NCBI GenBank assembly: GCA_964428195.1
Contig: CAYRXC010000030.1
Span: forward strand, 1 to 9,986
DNA length: 9,986 nucleotides
Reading direction: 5' to 3'
Source: JAAYGD01 sp964428195
GTDB taxonomy: Bacteria; Bacillota_I; Bacilli_A; RF39; UBA660
Under the pieces are notes generated by a model. It saw only the letters and a program-made list of their open reading frames with translations. It was not told the DNA's origin and did not search any database. The translations under genes and the position numbers were made by a program. Of this stretch, positions 1 to 6,433 are shown piece by piece (the stretch's first letter is position 1; each line of letters begins with the position of its first letter).

Positions 1-1
1 A

Positions 2-75
2 TGGCAGGGGTGGAGAGAATCGAACTCCCAACAAAAGTTTTGGAGACTTCTATTATGCCATTTAACTACACCCCT
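2..75 (-). tRNA. tRNA-Trp (anticodon CCA)
   Basis: Read on the minus strand, the sequence folds into a full cloverleaf. The acceptor stem is AGGGGTG paired with CACCCCT. The D stem is GTTA/TAAT. The anticodon stem is GAAGT/ACTTT around the seven-base loop CTCCAAA, whose middle triplet is CCA (positions 43-41). The T arm is GGGAG/CTCTC with loop TTCGATT. Discriminator base G and an encoded CCA end (positions 4-2) complete the 74-nt gene. G at the discriminator position is normal for bacterial tRNA-Trp. Anticodon CCA reads only UGG, which argues for the standard genetic code rather than the Mollicutes code in which UGA also means Trp. It lies divergent to and 70 bp from trpS, the gene for its own charging enzyme. 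Confidence 0.95.
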
Positions 76-85
76 ATGCCTTATA

Positions 86-114
86 ATTTAATCAAATAAA
101 TTGACTTTTGTCAA
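86..114 (-). promoter_or_regulatory. promoter of tRNA-Trp
   Basis: On the minus strand a consensus -35 box TTGACA (114-109) is followed after 17 bases by TTAAAT (91-86), which matches four of six bases of the -10 consensus. Transcription would begin near position 79, giving a precursor with only about four extra 5' nucleotides. The -35 box lies in the same palindrome as the -35 box of trpS. Confidence 0.55.
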
Positions 115-129
115 TCGAAATAGTATTAT
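101..129 (+). promoter_or_regulatory. promoter of trpS
   Basis: TTGACT (101-106), a 17-base spacer and TATTAT (124-129) form a good sigma-A type promoter. The predicted start near 136 coincides with the ribosome binding site AGGTG (136-140), so the leader would be only about 10 nt. The 70 bp between tRNA-Trp and trpS leaves no room for a T-box leader. The -35 box is part of the perfect inverted repeat ATTGAC-TTTT-GTCAAT (100-115). Confidence 0.6.
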
Positions 130-145
130 CATTGTAGGTGAAGAG

Positions 146-1126
146 ATGAAAAGAATATTAACTGGTTTAAAACCTACTGGAGAATTGACTATTGGAAATT
201 ATATTGGTGCTATTAAACAAATGTTAGATCTTCAAAAAGAATTTGAAACATATTTATTCGTTGCAGATTTGCATTCTTTGACGGTTGATGAGAAACCTAA
301 TACGTTGCATAAAAATATTAGGGATTTTTTAGCGTTATATCTTTCTTGTGGAATTGATACAGCTAATACTACTATTTATGTTCAATCTGACTGTCCATAT
401 ATTGCTGCGGTATCTTGGATGCTTGAATGTAACACATATTTTGGAGAAATGAGTAGGATGATTCAATTCAAAGAAAAGAGTAAAGAAAATACAAACTTTG
501 CTGTTGGATTATTTACTTATCCGGCATTAATGGCTGCAGATATACTAGTTGTTGATACTAACATTGTACCGGTTGGACAAGATCAAAAACAACATGTAGA
601 GTTAACGAGAGATCTTGCTATTAGATTTAATAATAAATATGGTGAAACGTTTGTTGTGCCAGAAGTTAAAATAAATCAAAATGGAATGAAAATAATGGAT
701 TTACAAAATCCTACTAAGAAGATGAGTAAAACTGCGGATAGTAAAAAAGGAGTAATAGCGTTATTAGATAATTTAGAAGATGCTAGAAAAAAAATCATGA
801 GTGCAACTACTGATAGTGATAATAAAATAAAGTATGATTTAGAAAATAAGCCCGGTATATCTAATTTAATAAATATATATTCTGCGATGACAAATCTAAG
901 TATAGAAAGTATTGAGAAAAGATTTAATGATAGTAATTATTCTCAATTTAAATCGGCAGTTGCTGATGTTGTCGTAAATTTTTTAGAGGATATTCAGACA
1001 AAATATAAACGTATTATTGAAAATAAGGAATTAGATATTTTACTAGATAAAGGCTCTAGTAAAGTAAATGATCTTGCAAAGATTAAGTATGAAGATATGA
1101 GAAAAAAAATGGGAGTATATAGGTAA
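146..1126 (+). CDS. trpS: tryptophanyl-tRNA synthetase
   Basis: Charges tRNA-Trp with tryptophan in the cytosol; a class Ic aminoacyl-tRNA synthetase. The protein is 326 residues, close to the usual bacterial TrpS length. The HIGH-type signature is PTGELTIGN (residues 10-18). The family blocks AADILVVDTNIVPVGQDQ (130-147) and the KMSKS loop, here KKMSKT (191-196), are intact. I chose ATG 146 because AGGTG lies just upstream and the protein then begins directly with MKRILTGLKPTG, as in the family. An in-frame TTG at 101 is inside the promoter -35 box and can be dismissed. The gene opens a two-gene operon with the unknown protein that follows 19 bp later, and is divergent from tRNA-Trp. I see nothing truncated or missing. 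Confidence 0.97.
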   Translation: MKRILTGLKPTGELTIGNYIGAIKQMLDLQKEFETYLFVADLHSLTVDEKPNTLHKNIRDFLALYLSCGIDTANTTIYVQSDCPYIAAVSWMLECNTYFGEMSRMIQFKEKSKENTNFAVGLFTYPALMAADILVVDTNIVPVGQDQKQHVELTRDLAIRFNNKYGETFVVPEVKINQNGMKIMDLQNPTKKMSKTADSKKGVIALLDNLEDARKKIMSATTDSDNKIKYDLENKPGISNLINIYSAMTNLSIESIEKRFNDSNYSQFKSAVADVVVNFLEDIQTKYKRIIENKELDILLDKGSSKVNDLAKIKYEDMRKKMGVYR

Positions 1127-1145
1127 TTAAGTTATGGAGGAATAC

Positions 1146-1793
1146 ATGCAACAATATTTAAACCAACTATTTAATCAATATAAGGATGCTTTTGGGATAA
1201 CCAACGATAAAATTAAGTATCAAGATTGTAAAGAGGATTTTTGCGATTGGTTAAGTGAAAGAAAGAAATTATCAGAAACTTATTTGTCAATTCTTGAAAA
1301 TGAAGGATTGAATTTTGAAGAAACAAGAGTTGGAGAAATGGGTAAAGGACCTTTTGATAGTGTATTAATAGACAATAGAGAAGGAACTTTAATTACTCCT
1401 TATTCAAAATTATTTAATGATTCTAAAAATAATATTGTTACAGGTGATTTTATGATATTTATGGGTCTTCCTGTATCAGTTCAAACATTCAGAACTAATA
1501 CATATTCAAGTATGAGCACACTAAATCTAATAAATTATATTGATACTGCGATGACTTTTAATCCATATAGAATAGAAAATATTTCTAATTGGAATTTATT
1601 GAATAACAGTGCCAGAATGGAAATAATTGTTAGTATGTTTGGACTATCTAATGATAAAGATAAAAAAACAAAAATAGAACAATTAAATAAATTTAAAGAG
1701 AAGCTAAAAGATAATACATATTTGACTGACAATTTAGAAATTGATGGAGGATATTATTCTATAGTAAGATCAAAGAGGAAGGTAATGAAATAA
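1146..1793 (+). CDS. conserved-looking cytosolic protein of unknown function
   Basis: I do not recognise this 215-residue protein. It has no signal peptide, membrane segment or familiar catalytic motif. The N-terminal part (residues 1-60) is charged and looks helical and contains two Cys (28 and 33). A middle part (about 65-130) with short hydrophobic strands includes a Gly-rich turn VGEMGKGPFDS. The C-terminus is lysine-rich. An ATG at 1134 is in frame, but the strong ribosome binding site GGAGG at 1136-1140 lies inside that extension and is correctly spaced (5 nt) for ATG 1146, so 1146 is the start. It follows trpS by 19 bp without a promoter or terminator between them and is probably co-transcribed with it. 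Function unknown; the operon link gives only weak grounds for a translation-related role. Confidence 0.8.
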   Translation: MQQYLNQLFNQYKDAFGITNDKIKYQDCKEDFCDWLSERKKLSETYLSILENEGLNFEETRVGEMGKGPFDSVLIDNREGTLITPYSKLFNDSKNNIVTGDFMIFMGLPVSVQTFRTNTYSSMSTLNLINYIDTAMTFNPYRIENISNWNLLNNSARMEIIVSMFGLSNDKDKKTKIEQLNKFKEKLKDNTYLTDNLEIDGGYYSIVRSKRKVMK

Positions 1794-1822
1794 AAATATA
1801 TCTTCTTTTTTTTTATTATATA

Positions 1823-1831
1823 TGTTATAAT
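1823..1831 (+). promoter_or_regulatory. extended -10 promoter of the RNase J gene
   Basis: TGT-TATAAT at 1823-1831 is a perfect extended -10 element. No good -35 box lies 16-18 bp upstream, which extended -10 promoters tolerate. Transcription would start near 1838, about 33 nt before the start codon. A small inverted repeat AAAAG/CTTTT (1835-1839 and 1847-1851) falls at the predicted 5' end. No convincing terminator follows the upstream gene, so read-through from trpS is also possible. Confidence 0.55.
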
Positions 1832-1870
1832 TTAAAAAGTTTAAAGCTTTTATAATTAAAAGGAGAGAAA

Positions 1871-3517
1871 ATGAGCAAAATTAAAATTTTTAGTTTAGGT
1901 GGTCTAAACGAAAAAGGTAAAAACATGTATGTTGTCGAGGTAGATAATGATATTTTTGTATTTGATGCAGGTTCAAAATATGCCGAAGGACATCTATTAG
2001 GAATAGATTATATAATACCAGATATTACATATTTAAAAGAAAATGTAGATAGAGTAAAAGGAATATTTATTACTCATCCACACGATGAACACATTGGAGC
2101 ATTACCTAACATAATTAATGAATTACCCAATATTAAGATATATGGTACTAAATTCACTGTAGATACAATAAAAAGGATTTTAGAAGAATTAAAGATTTCT
2201 ACTCAAAATATAATAGAAATATCTGCACATAAGAAGATAGTATTTAAAGATAATAGTATTTTCCCTATTAGTTTGACACATTCGGTTCCTGAAAGTGTAG
2301 GATATGTATTGAATACAAAAGATGGTGCTATATTTTATACTGGTAACTTTGTATTTGATTCTACTATGAGAGGTCCATATAAAACAGATATAGGAAAACT
2401 TGCGTATATAGGTAAACAAGGAGTATTATGTTTGTTATCTGAATCTATATATTCTGATAGAAAAGGGTATACTTCACCGAACCATAGATTGTCTGGTTTA
2501 ATTAATGAACTTCTTATTAGAAATGAAGATAGAATAATATTTCATGTAATTTCAACGAATATATTTAGACTTCAAGAATTATTTAATGAAGTAATGAAAA
2601 CACAAAGAAAAGTTGTAATTATGGGAAAAAGGTTACAAAAGATTGTTAATTATGTGTTAGATACTGGATATGTTATATTCGATAGAAACAAAATAGGAGA
2701 TTTATCTAATGTAAATGACAAGGATGTACTGATATTGACTTCATCAGATAATGACAAGCCATTTGTAAATATAGAAAAAATATTAAGCGGCTATGATAAA
2801 TTTATCAATATTAAACAATCTGATACTTTTGTGTTTATCGAACCAATAAATGATGATTTGGAAAAATCAGCAGTTAAAATATCTGATAAAATTGCAAAAA
2901 TTGGACCAGATGTAGTTATTTTATCAACAGATAAGTACTTATCTCATCATGCATCTAGCGAAGATTTGATGTTGATGTTAGATTTGATTAATCCAAAATA
3001 TTATTTTCCAGTAATTGGAGAGTATAGATATCAAGTTGAAAATGCTGATATAGCGTATACAATTGGGATGGATAAAGCAAACATTTTGCTAAAAGAAAAC
3101 GGAGATGTTTCCACATTTATTGATGGTAAAATAGTAGACGGTTTTGAAAAAGTTAAAGTTGGAAATATTATGATTGATGGAACTTCTACAGAAGATGTTG
3201 GAGAATTGGTAATAAAAGATAGGGAAATGTTATCTGACAATGGAATATTAATAGTTTCTGCAACATTGGATAAAAAAACAAAAGCTTTACTAGCAGGTCC
3301 CGAAATAATAACAAGAGGATTTATTTATGTTAAAGATAATTCTGAAATGATTAAAGAAGTCGAAGATATTTCGATGAAGATTATTAATCAAAATATAAGC
3401 AATAATTATGTTGACTATAATAATATAAAGAATTCAATACGGGATGAAGTAGGTAGATTTCTATATGAAGAAACTGAAACAAGACCTATGATAATAAGCG
3501 TTATGCAAGAAATTTAA
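1871..3517 (+). CDS. ribonuclease J, J2-like, with altered active site
   Basis: RNase J proteins are metallo-beta-lactamase/beta-CASP nucleases that degrade and mature RNA with 5'-3' exonuclease and endonuclease activity; J1 and J2 form a complex in Bacillota. At 548 residues the length fits. N-terminal FDAG (31-34), the metal-lactamase loop HPHDEH (69-74), His137, the beta-CASP region and C-terminal GPEIITRGFIYV (476-487) place it in the family. It departs from catalytic J1: the usual HGHEDH Asp is Glu73, the usual TGDF Asp is Asn159 (TGNF), the GSQGE block reads SSDNDK (291-296), and the SSPIPGN loop is replaced by EPINDD (324-329). SHHASSED (358-365) retains a His matching the usual SGH. 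The pattern resembles the weakly active J2 partner, so I expect a separate J1 gene elsewhere. The ribosome binding site AGGAGAG at 1861-1867 fixes the start. Confidence 0.9.
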   Translation: MSKIKIFSLGGLNEKGKNMYVVEVDNDIFVFDAGSKYAEGHLLGIDYIIPDITYLKENVDRVKGIFITHPHDEHIGALPNIINELPNIKIYGTKFTVDTIKRILEELKISTQNIIEISAHKKIVFKDNSIFPISLTHSVPESVGYVLNTKDGAIFYTGNFVFDSTMRGPYKTDIGKLAYIGKQGVLCLLSESIYSDRKGYTSPNHRLSGLINELLIRNEDRIIFHVISTNIFRLQELFNEVMKTQRKVVIMGKRLQKIVNYVLDTGYVIFDRNKIGDLSNVNDKDVLILTSSDNDKPFVNIEKILSGYDKFINIKQSDTFVFIEPINDDLEKSAVKISDKIAKIGPDVVILSTDKYLSHHASSEDLMLMLDLINPKYYFPVIGEYRYQVENADIAYTIGMDKANILLKENGDVSTFIDGKIVDGFEKVKVGNIMIDGTSTEDVGELVIKDREMLSDNGILIVSATLDKKTKALLAGPEIITRGFIYVKDNSEMIKEVEDISMKIINQNISNNYVDYNNIKNSIRDEVGRFLYEETETRPMIISVMQEI

Positions 3518-3539
3518 AAAAAACCTAAAAGGTTTTTTT
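3517..3539. terminator. bidirectional terminator between RNase J and the transglutaminase-like gene
   Basis: AAAAAAACC (3517-3525), loop TAAAA, and GGTTTTTTT (3531-3539) form a perfect 9-bp hairpin whose A- and T-tracts serve as U-runs on either strand. The TAA stop of the RNase J gene (3515-3517) and the TAA of the opposing gene (3540-3538) sit at its two edges. Only 20 bp separate the two coding regions. Confidence 0.75.
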
Positions 3540-4443
3540 ATTTTAAATATACTTCTTCATTGAAATAATGATCTTTATCTAAAGTAATCAATTCTAAGGG
3601 AGAAATTAATAAGTATGTATCTCTTCTAAAATCAGTTTTATCATTTGTAACTGGATCATCATAGGTTAAATCTATCACTAATATTTTGTCTTCTAAATAT
3701 ATCATATTCCATGTATGTGTTTCATTTGATACTCTTATGTTATCTATACTTAACCTATAAAGCATGAGAGCCATTAAATCAGTATATCCACTACATATTG
3801 CATAATTGTCGTTTAGAGGGCCATATGCAGTATTAGATAATCTATCTGTTTTCTTATCGACATATTCTATATCATATTGAGTATTATCTATTATATAATT
3901 ATGAATTTTTATAATATTTTCTATCTTAGTTTTGTTCTTATCATATAATTTATTAAATAATAGATCGGCTTCTTTTTCAACAATGTCAATTAACTCATCA
4001 GAATATAATTTTTTTATAAACAAAGTAACTTTACCATTATTTTTAAATTCAGTAGATATACTTGTAAAAGAATTATAAACATGAATAAATCCATTTACAT
4101 GTGATAATACTTCATTATTCTCAGTTAATTCTTTTACATCATTTATACATTCTTTATAGCTAATATCACAGTAAAAAGTAAATTCTTCCATTCCTGAAGA
4201 TAATACTGTGTAATATATATCAAGTAAATCATCTTTTTTGCTTGGATAAAAGTTTTTTGTCTTACTTACATAATTATTCGGATTATTAATTTGCCATTTA
4301 TTGTTAACTAGTACTGAGTTTTCTCTCGTATAATATTCTACTATTGCAATCATAGTTTCATTATCTTTTGTCAATTTGTAAATTGTCAATGCTCCTACAA
4401 AGAATAATATAAGTAAAATAAAAAATTTTAATAATTTTATCAT
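3538..4443 (-). CDS. membrane-anchored transglutaminase-like protein
   Basis: A 301-residue protein with one N-terminal membrane segment (about residues 5-21, after MIKLLK), which predicts a signal-anchored protein with its bulk outside the cell. The C-terminal half carries a transglutaminase-like core: Cys217 in AICSGYTDL, His243 in THTWNMI and Asp258 in VIDLTYDDP form the expected Cys-His-Asp triad. Members of this fold in bacteria are usually cysteine proteases or peptide-bond acting enzymes; the substrate here is unknown, perhaps a cell-wall or surface protein. The part between anchor and core (30-170) resembles nothing I know. The start at 4443 is supported by AGGTGG (4453-4448); an in-frame ATG at 4488 would run through the rpsT terminator and is rejected. 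It lies downstream of rpsT but behind that gene's terminator, so it probably uses its own promoter or read-through. Confidence 0.85.
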   Translation of the reverse strand: MIKLLKFFILLILFFVGALTIYKLTKDNETMIAIVEYYTRENSVLVNNKWQINNPNNYVSKTKNFYPSKKDDLLDIYYTVLSSGMEEFTFYCDISYKECINDVKELTENNEVLSHVNGFIHVYNSFTSISTEFKNNGKVTLFIKKLYSDELIDIVEKEADLLFNKLYDKNKTKIENIIKIHNYIIDNTQYDIEYVDKKTDRLSNTAYGPLNDNYAICSGYTDLMALMLYRLSIDNIRVSNETHTWNMIYLEDKILVIDLTYDDPVTNDKTDFRRDTYLLISPLELITLDKDHYFNEEVYLK

Positions 4444-4459
4444 ATATCCACCTAATTTA

Positions 4460-4488
4460 ATGATATTATTAAAGGCAAAAAAAAACAA
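4460..4488 (-). promoter_or_regulatory. possible promoter of the transglutaminase-like gene
   Basis: On the minus strand TTGTTT (4488-4483), a 17-base spacer and TATCAT (4465-4460) could form a promoter. The -35 box would lie in the descending arm of the rpsT terminator. Transcription would begin near 4453, at the ribosome binding site. The match is modest and the site could be chance in AT-rich DNA. Confidence 0.3.
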
Positions 4489-4507
4489 GGTTTATTTTTC
4501 CTTGTTT
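4477..4507 (-). terminator. intrinsic terminator of rpsT
   Basis: On the minus strand AAACAAGG (4507-4500), a 9-base loop (4499-4491) and CCTTGTTT (4490-4483) form an 8-bp hairpin followed by an uninterrupted T-run ending at 4477. The rpsT stop codon (4494-4492) lies in the loop. Confidence 0.8.
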
Positions 4508-4737
4508 ACTTTTTTTGCCAATCTAGATTTTTTTCTAGCAGCTGTTTCTTTTTTGATTACGCCTTTTTTTGCAGCTTTATCTATGTCTTTATGTGCTTTT
4601 TTTAATGCTTCTTTTTTGTCTTCTGCCTTAGTTAATTTTTTTACTACTGTTTTTACTTTAGCTTTTACAGGAACATTAGAAGCTTTCTTTTTAGCATTAG
4701 TTTTTATTCTCTTAATTGAACTTTTTAAGTTAGCCAT
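4492..4737 (-). CDS. rpsT: 30S ribosomal protein S20
   Basis: Small ribosomal subunit protein that binds 16S rRNA early in assembly. The 81-residue, strongly basic, Lys/Ala-rich helical sequence starts MANLKSSIKRIKTN and ends with the family's conserved stretch around ETAARKKSRLAKKVN (residues 64-78). Length and N-terminus agree with bacterial S20. An excellent ribosome binding site AGGAGGTG (4752-4745) lies 7 nt from the ATG. It has its own promoter and a strong terminator, so it is probably a single-gene transcription unit. It diverges from the TtcA-like gene. Confidence 0.97.
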   Translation of the reverse strand: MANLKSSIKRIKTNAKKKASNVPVKAKVKTVVKKLTKAEDKKEALKKAHKDIDKAAKKGVIKKETAARKKSRLAKKVNKEK

Positions 4738-4766
4738 ATTTATTCACCTCCTACTTTTATATGATA

Positions 4767-4794
4767 ATTATATCAAACATTTTCAAAATTACAA
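4767..4794 (-). promoter_or_regulatory. promoter of rpsT
   Basis: On the minus strand TTGTAA (4794-4789), a 16-base spacer and TATAAT (4772-4767), preceded by TGA to give an extended -10. The start would be near 4760, about 23 nt before the ATG. It is back to back with the promoter of the TtcA-like gene. Confidence 0.65.
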
Positions 4795-4802
4795 TATATA
4801 TG

Positions 4803-4811
4803 TGTTAAAAT
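4803..4811 (+). promoter_or_regulatory. extended -10 promoter of the TtcA-like gene
   Basis: TGT-TAAAAT at 4803-4811 is an extended -10 element with no clear -35 box. The predicted start near 4818 is the first base of the ribosome binding site GGTGATC (4818-4824), giving a leader of about 10 nt. Confidence 0.45.
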
Positions 4812-4827
4812 ATGTTTGGTGATCAAA

Positions 4828-5613
4828 ATGGAATTATTAGATATTGAAAAATCTATAATAAAAAAACATAGAAAAGGTATATGGACTAAGTTTGTAAAAG
4901 CAATTAAAGACTACAATTTAATTGAAGAAGGAGATGTAATTGCAGTATGCATGAGTGGTGGTAAAGATTCATTCCTCATGGCAAAATGTTTTCAAGAATT
5001 AAAAAAACATGGCAAATATAAATTTGATATTAAATTCATTACTATGAATCCTGGTTATGAAACAAAAAATTTAGAATTAATAGAACAAAATTCTTCTAAT
5101 TTAAATATCCCTTTAGAAGTGTTTAATTCCGACATTTTTGAATATTTAAAAGGTTTTGATAATAATCCTTGTTATATGTGTGCAAGGATGAGAAGAGGAC
5201 ACCTGTATTCAAAAGCAAAAGAGTTGGGATGTAATAAAATAGCATTAGGACATCATTTTGATGATGTCATTGAAACGGTTTTGCTTAATATGTTTTATAA
5301 TGGAGTTTATGGAGGAATGCCACCTAAACTAAATAGTGATAATTTTGAAGGAATGGTTTTAATTAGACCAATGTATTATATAAAAGAAGAAGATATAAAG
5401 TATTGGGCAAGTTCTAATAATCTTAAATTTTTAGATTGTGCTTGCTCAGTAACAAGTTTAAAATATTCTAGTAAAAGAAGAGAAATAAAAGAGTTAATAA
5501 AGAACTTAAAAAAAGATAATAAAAATATTGATATCAATATTTTTAGAAGTTTAGAAAATGTTAATTTAAATACAATTAATGGTTATATAGATGACAAAGA
5601 ACGAAAAAATTAA
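4828..5613 (+). CDS. TtcA-family tRNA 2-thiocytidine synthase-like ATP-PPase
   Basis: TtcA enzymes activate cytidine 32 of certain tRNAs with ATP and replace its oxygen with sulphur, using an Fe-S cluster. This 261-residue protein has the PP-loop SGGKDS (43-48), a Cys pair in PCYMCARMRRG (C115, C118), the conserved LGHHFDD (140-146) and a further Cys region LDCACS (202-207) that could supply the third cluster ligand. These features set it apart from TilS, which lacks the Cys pair. The start is ATG 4828: GGTGATC just upstream matches the anti-Shine-Dalgarno end of 16S rRNA without a mismatch, and in-frame TTG 4816 and GTG 4819 overlap it. The gene stands alone, divergent from rpsT. Exact substrate is inferred; other thiolation targets in this ATPase group are possible. 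Confidence 0.88.
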   Translation: MELLDIEKSIIKKHRKGIWTKFVKAIKDYNLIEEGDVIAVCMSGGKDSFLMAKCFQELKKHGKYKFDIKFITMNPGYETKNLELIEQNSSNLNIPLEVFNSDIFEYLKGFDNNPCYMCARMRRGHLYSKAKELGCNKIALGHHFDDVIETVLLNMFYNGVYGGMPPKLNSDNFEGMVLIRPMYYIKEEDIKYWASSNNLKFLDCACSVTSLKYSSKRREIKELIKNLKKDNKNIDINIFRSLENVNLNTINGYIDDKERKN

Positions 5614-5645
5614 AGAATCAAATACTAAATAAAAATTGGAATAAT

Positions 5646-5673
5646 TTGACAATTAAATAAATATATGTATAAT
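5646..5673 (+). promoter_or_regulatory. strong promoter of the first small exported protein
   Basis: TTGACA (5646-5651), 16 bases and TATAAT (5668-5673) are both perfect consensus boxes. The spacer begins ATTAA and ends ATATG, as does that of the promoter at 7104-7131; 11 of 16 spacer positions are identical. Transcription would start near 5680, about 28 nt before the ATG. No terminator is evident between the TtcA-like stop (5613) and this site. Confidence 0.85.
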
Positions 5674-5707
5674 AATGACCATTCATTAAAAAAAAAGGGG
5701 TTTTAAA

Positions 5708-6151
5708 ATGAATAATAATAAAAGGTTATATTTAGTTTCATGTTTATCAGCTCTAATTGCAATAGGTGGTTTAATTGCAGATAAAGATATAAAAACAAAT
5801 CATTTAGAAAAAGAGTGTAATATTGCGCGTTTTCTTAATAGTGTAGGAATGCATGAAGTAGCAGACAATCATACAGTAAACGTAATTAATAGAGATACTA
5901 AAAATACCGGTATTAGTGCTGAAATAAAAGAAATACCTAAAAGAACATGTTATTTTTTTCCTGCGGTTCAATTAATAGATGAAAATGGTAGGGTTACTTA
6001 TCTGGCTTCCCATGGAGGAGTTATAACTGGAAATACAGAAATCCTTACTATTGAGAAATATACGCCAGAAATTGTACTAGCTGAGAAAGATGCTTCAGAA
6101 TATTTATTAACAGAAAATTATGAACTAGAAAAAACAAATAAACAATTATAA
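5708..6151 (+). CDS. small exported or membrane-anchored protein, unknown function
   Basis: A 147-residue protein not recognised as any known family. Residues 1-6 are polar and basic and are followed by a hydrophobic segment (about 7-24, ending IGGLIAD) that predicts a signal peptide or single N-terminal anchor, so the rest probably lies outside the membrane. Residues 31-61 align without gaps to residues 29-59 of the small protein encoded at 7160-7573: His32, Cys37, Leu43, Met48, Ala52, His55 and Ile60-Asn61 all match. The remainder (70-147) looks beta-rich and holds a second Cys (81); it is not clearly shared. The ribosome binding site AAGGGG (5695-5700) stands 7 nt from the ATG. It is driven by a consensus promoter and closed by its own hairpin terminator, so it is probably monocistronic and well expressed. 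Confidence 0.8.
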   Translation: MNNNKRLYLVSCLSALIAIGGLIADKDIKTNHLEKECNIARFLNSVGMHEVADNHTVNVINRDTKNTGISAEIKEIPKRTCYFFPAVQLIDENGRVTYLASHGGVITGNTEILTIEKYTPEIVLAEKDASEYLLTENYELEKTNKQL

Positions 6152-6187
6152 TAAATTAATATTTTAGTTAAATAGAAATAATGTAAA

Positions 6188-6212
6188 ATTCTATAAACTA
6201 GAATATTTTTTT
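6188..6212 (+). terminator. intrinsic terminator after the first small exported protein
   Basis: ATTCTA (6188-6193), loop TAAAC and TAGAAT (6199-6204) form a short perfect hairpin followed by seven T residues (6206-6212). The stem is AT-rich and hence weak, but the long T-run fits an intrinsic terminator. It lies directly upstream of the 6S-like RNA promoter. Confidence 0.6.
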
Positions 6213-6218
6213 ATATAA

Positions 6219-6227
6219 TGCTATAAT
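6219..6227 (+). promoter_or_regulatory. extended -10 promoter of the 6S-like RNA
   Basis: TGC-TATAAT at 6219-6227 is a perfect extended -10 element. No good -35 box is seen. The predicted start, seven bases downstream at A6234, is the first base of the long-range closing stem of the RNA. Confidence 0.65.
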
Positions 6228-6233
6228 ATATTC

Positions 6234-6423
6234 ATCCTATAGATTGTCGAGGATCAATCATAAATCCGACTAAGTCGATAATTAGGGAACCACAAGAGAT
6301 AGCTGGTGTTTATGAATGCCTACCCATTAAGTGTTGTAGGAATCCTAATAGTTACTTCGGGGTGCCCACCTGTGTTATGCAGGGGTTTATCGCATTTGAT
6401 TCTCGCTTCTATGGGATTTTTTT
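6234..6423 (+). ncRNA. probable 6S RNA (structured RNA of about 190 nt)
   Basis: 6S RNA is a promoter-mimicking RNA that binds sigma-A RNA polymerase holoenzyme. Here 6234-6243 pair with 6408-6417 (10 bp, one G-U), then 6250-6256 with 6398-6404 (one G-U), then an ATAAATCC segment near 6261 with GGGTTTAT upstream of 6390. These pairs build a long rod with internal bulges. Farther in, ATTAGG pairs with CCTAAT and CCTAC with GTAGG. The closing stem is followed directly by seven U residues (6417-6423). An extended -10 promoter begins it. Size, end-to-end pairing and position just upstream of tcdA agree with the 6S-1 RNA locus of Bacillus subtilis as I recall it. The sequence is far more GC-rich than its surroundings. 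It matches no tRNA, tmRNA, SRP RNA, RNase P RNA or common riboswitch that I know. Identity is inferred from structure and context. Confidence 0.65.
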
Positions 6424-6433
6424 AAGGAGTTAT

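Noticed and set aside
101..145. Upstream in-frame TTG start for trpS at 101
   Set aside because: The TTG is the -35 box of the promoter and would add 15 residues absent from TrpS; ATG 146 has AGGTG at the right distance.
76..145. T-box leader for trpS
   Set aside because: Only 70 bp lie between tRNA-Trp and trpS, with no T-box sequence and no antiterminator hairpin.
1134..1145. ATG 1134 as start of the gene after trpS
   Set aside because: The ribosome binding site GGAGG overlaps this codon and serves ATG 1146.
1789..1817. AATAAAAA/TTTTTATT inverted repeat as terminator after the trpS operon
   Set aside because: The stem is pure A/T and no T-run follows it; such pairs arise by chance in this composition.
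4460..4822. Plus-strand open frame of 120 codons over rpsT
   Set aside because: It is the antisense shadow of the S20 gene, hydrophobic because Lys codons read as Phe/Leu on the other strand; no ribosome binding site.
6362..6433. Start of tcdA at ATG 6362
   Set aside because: The first 24 codons would lie in the structured RNA and lack a ribosome binding site, and TcdA homologues do not carry such an extension.
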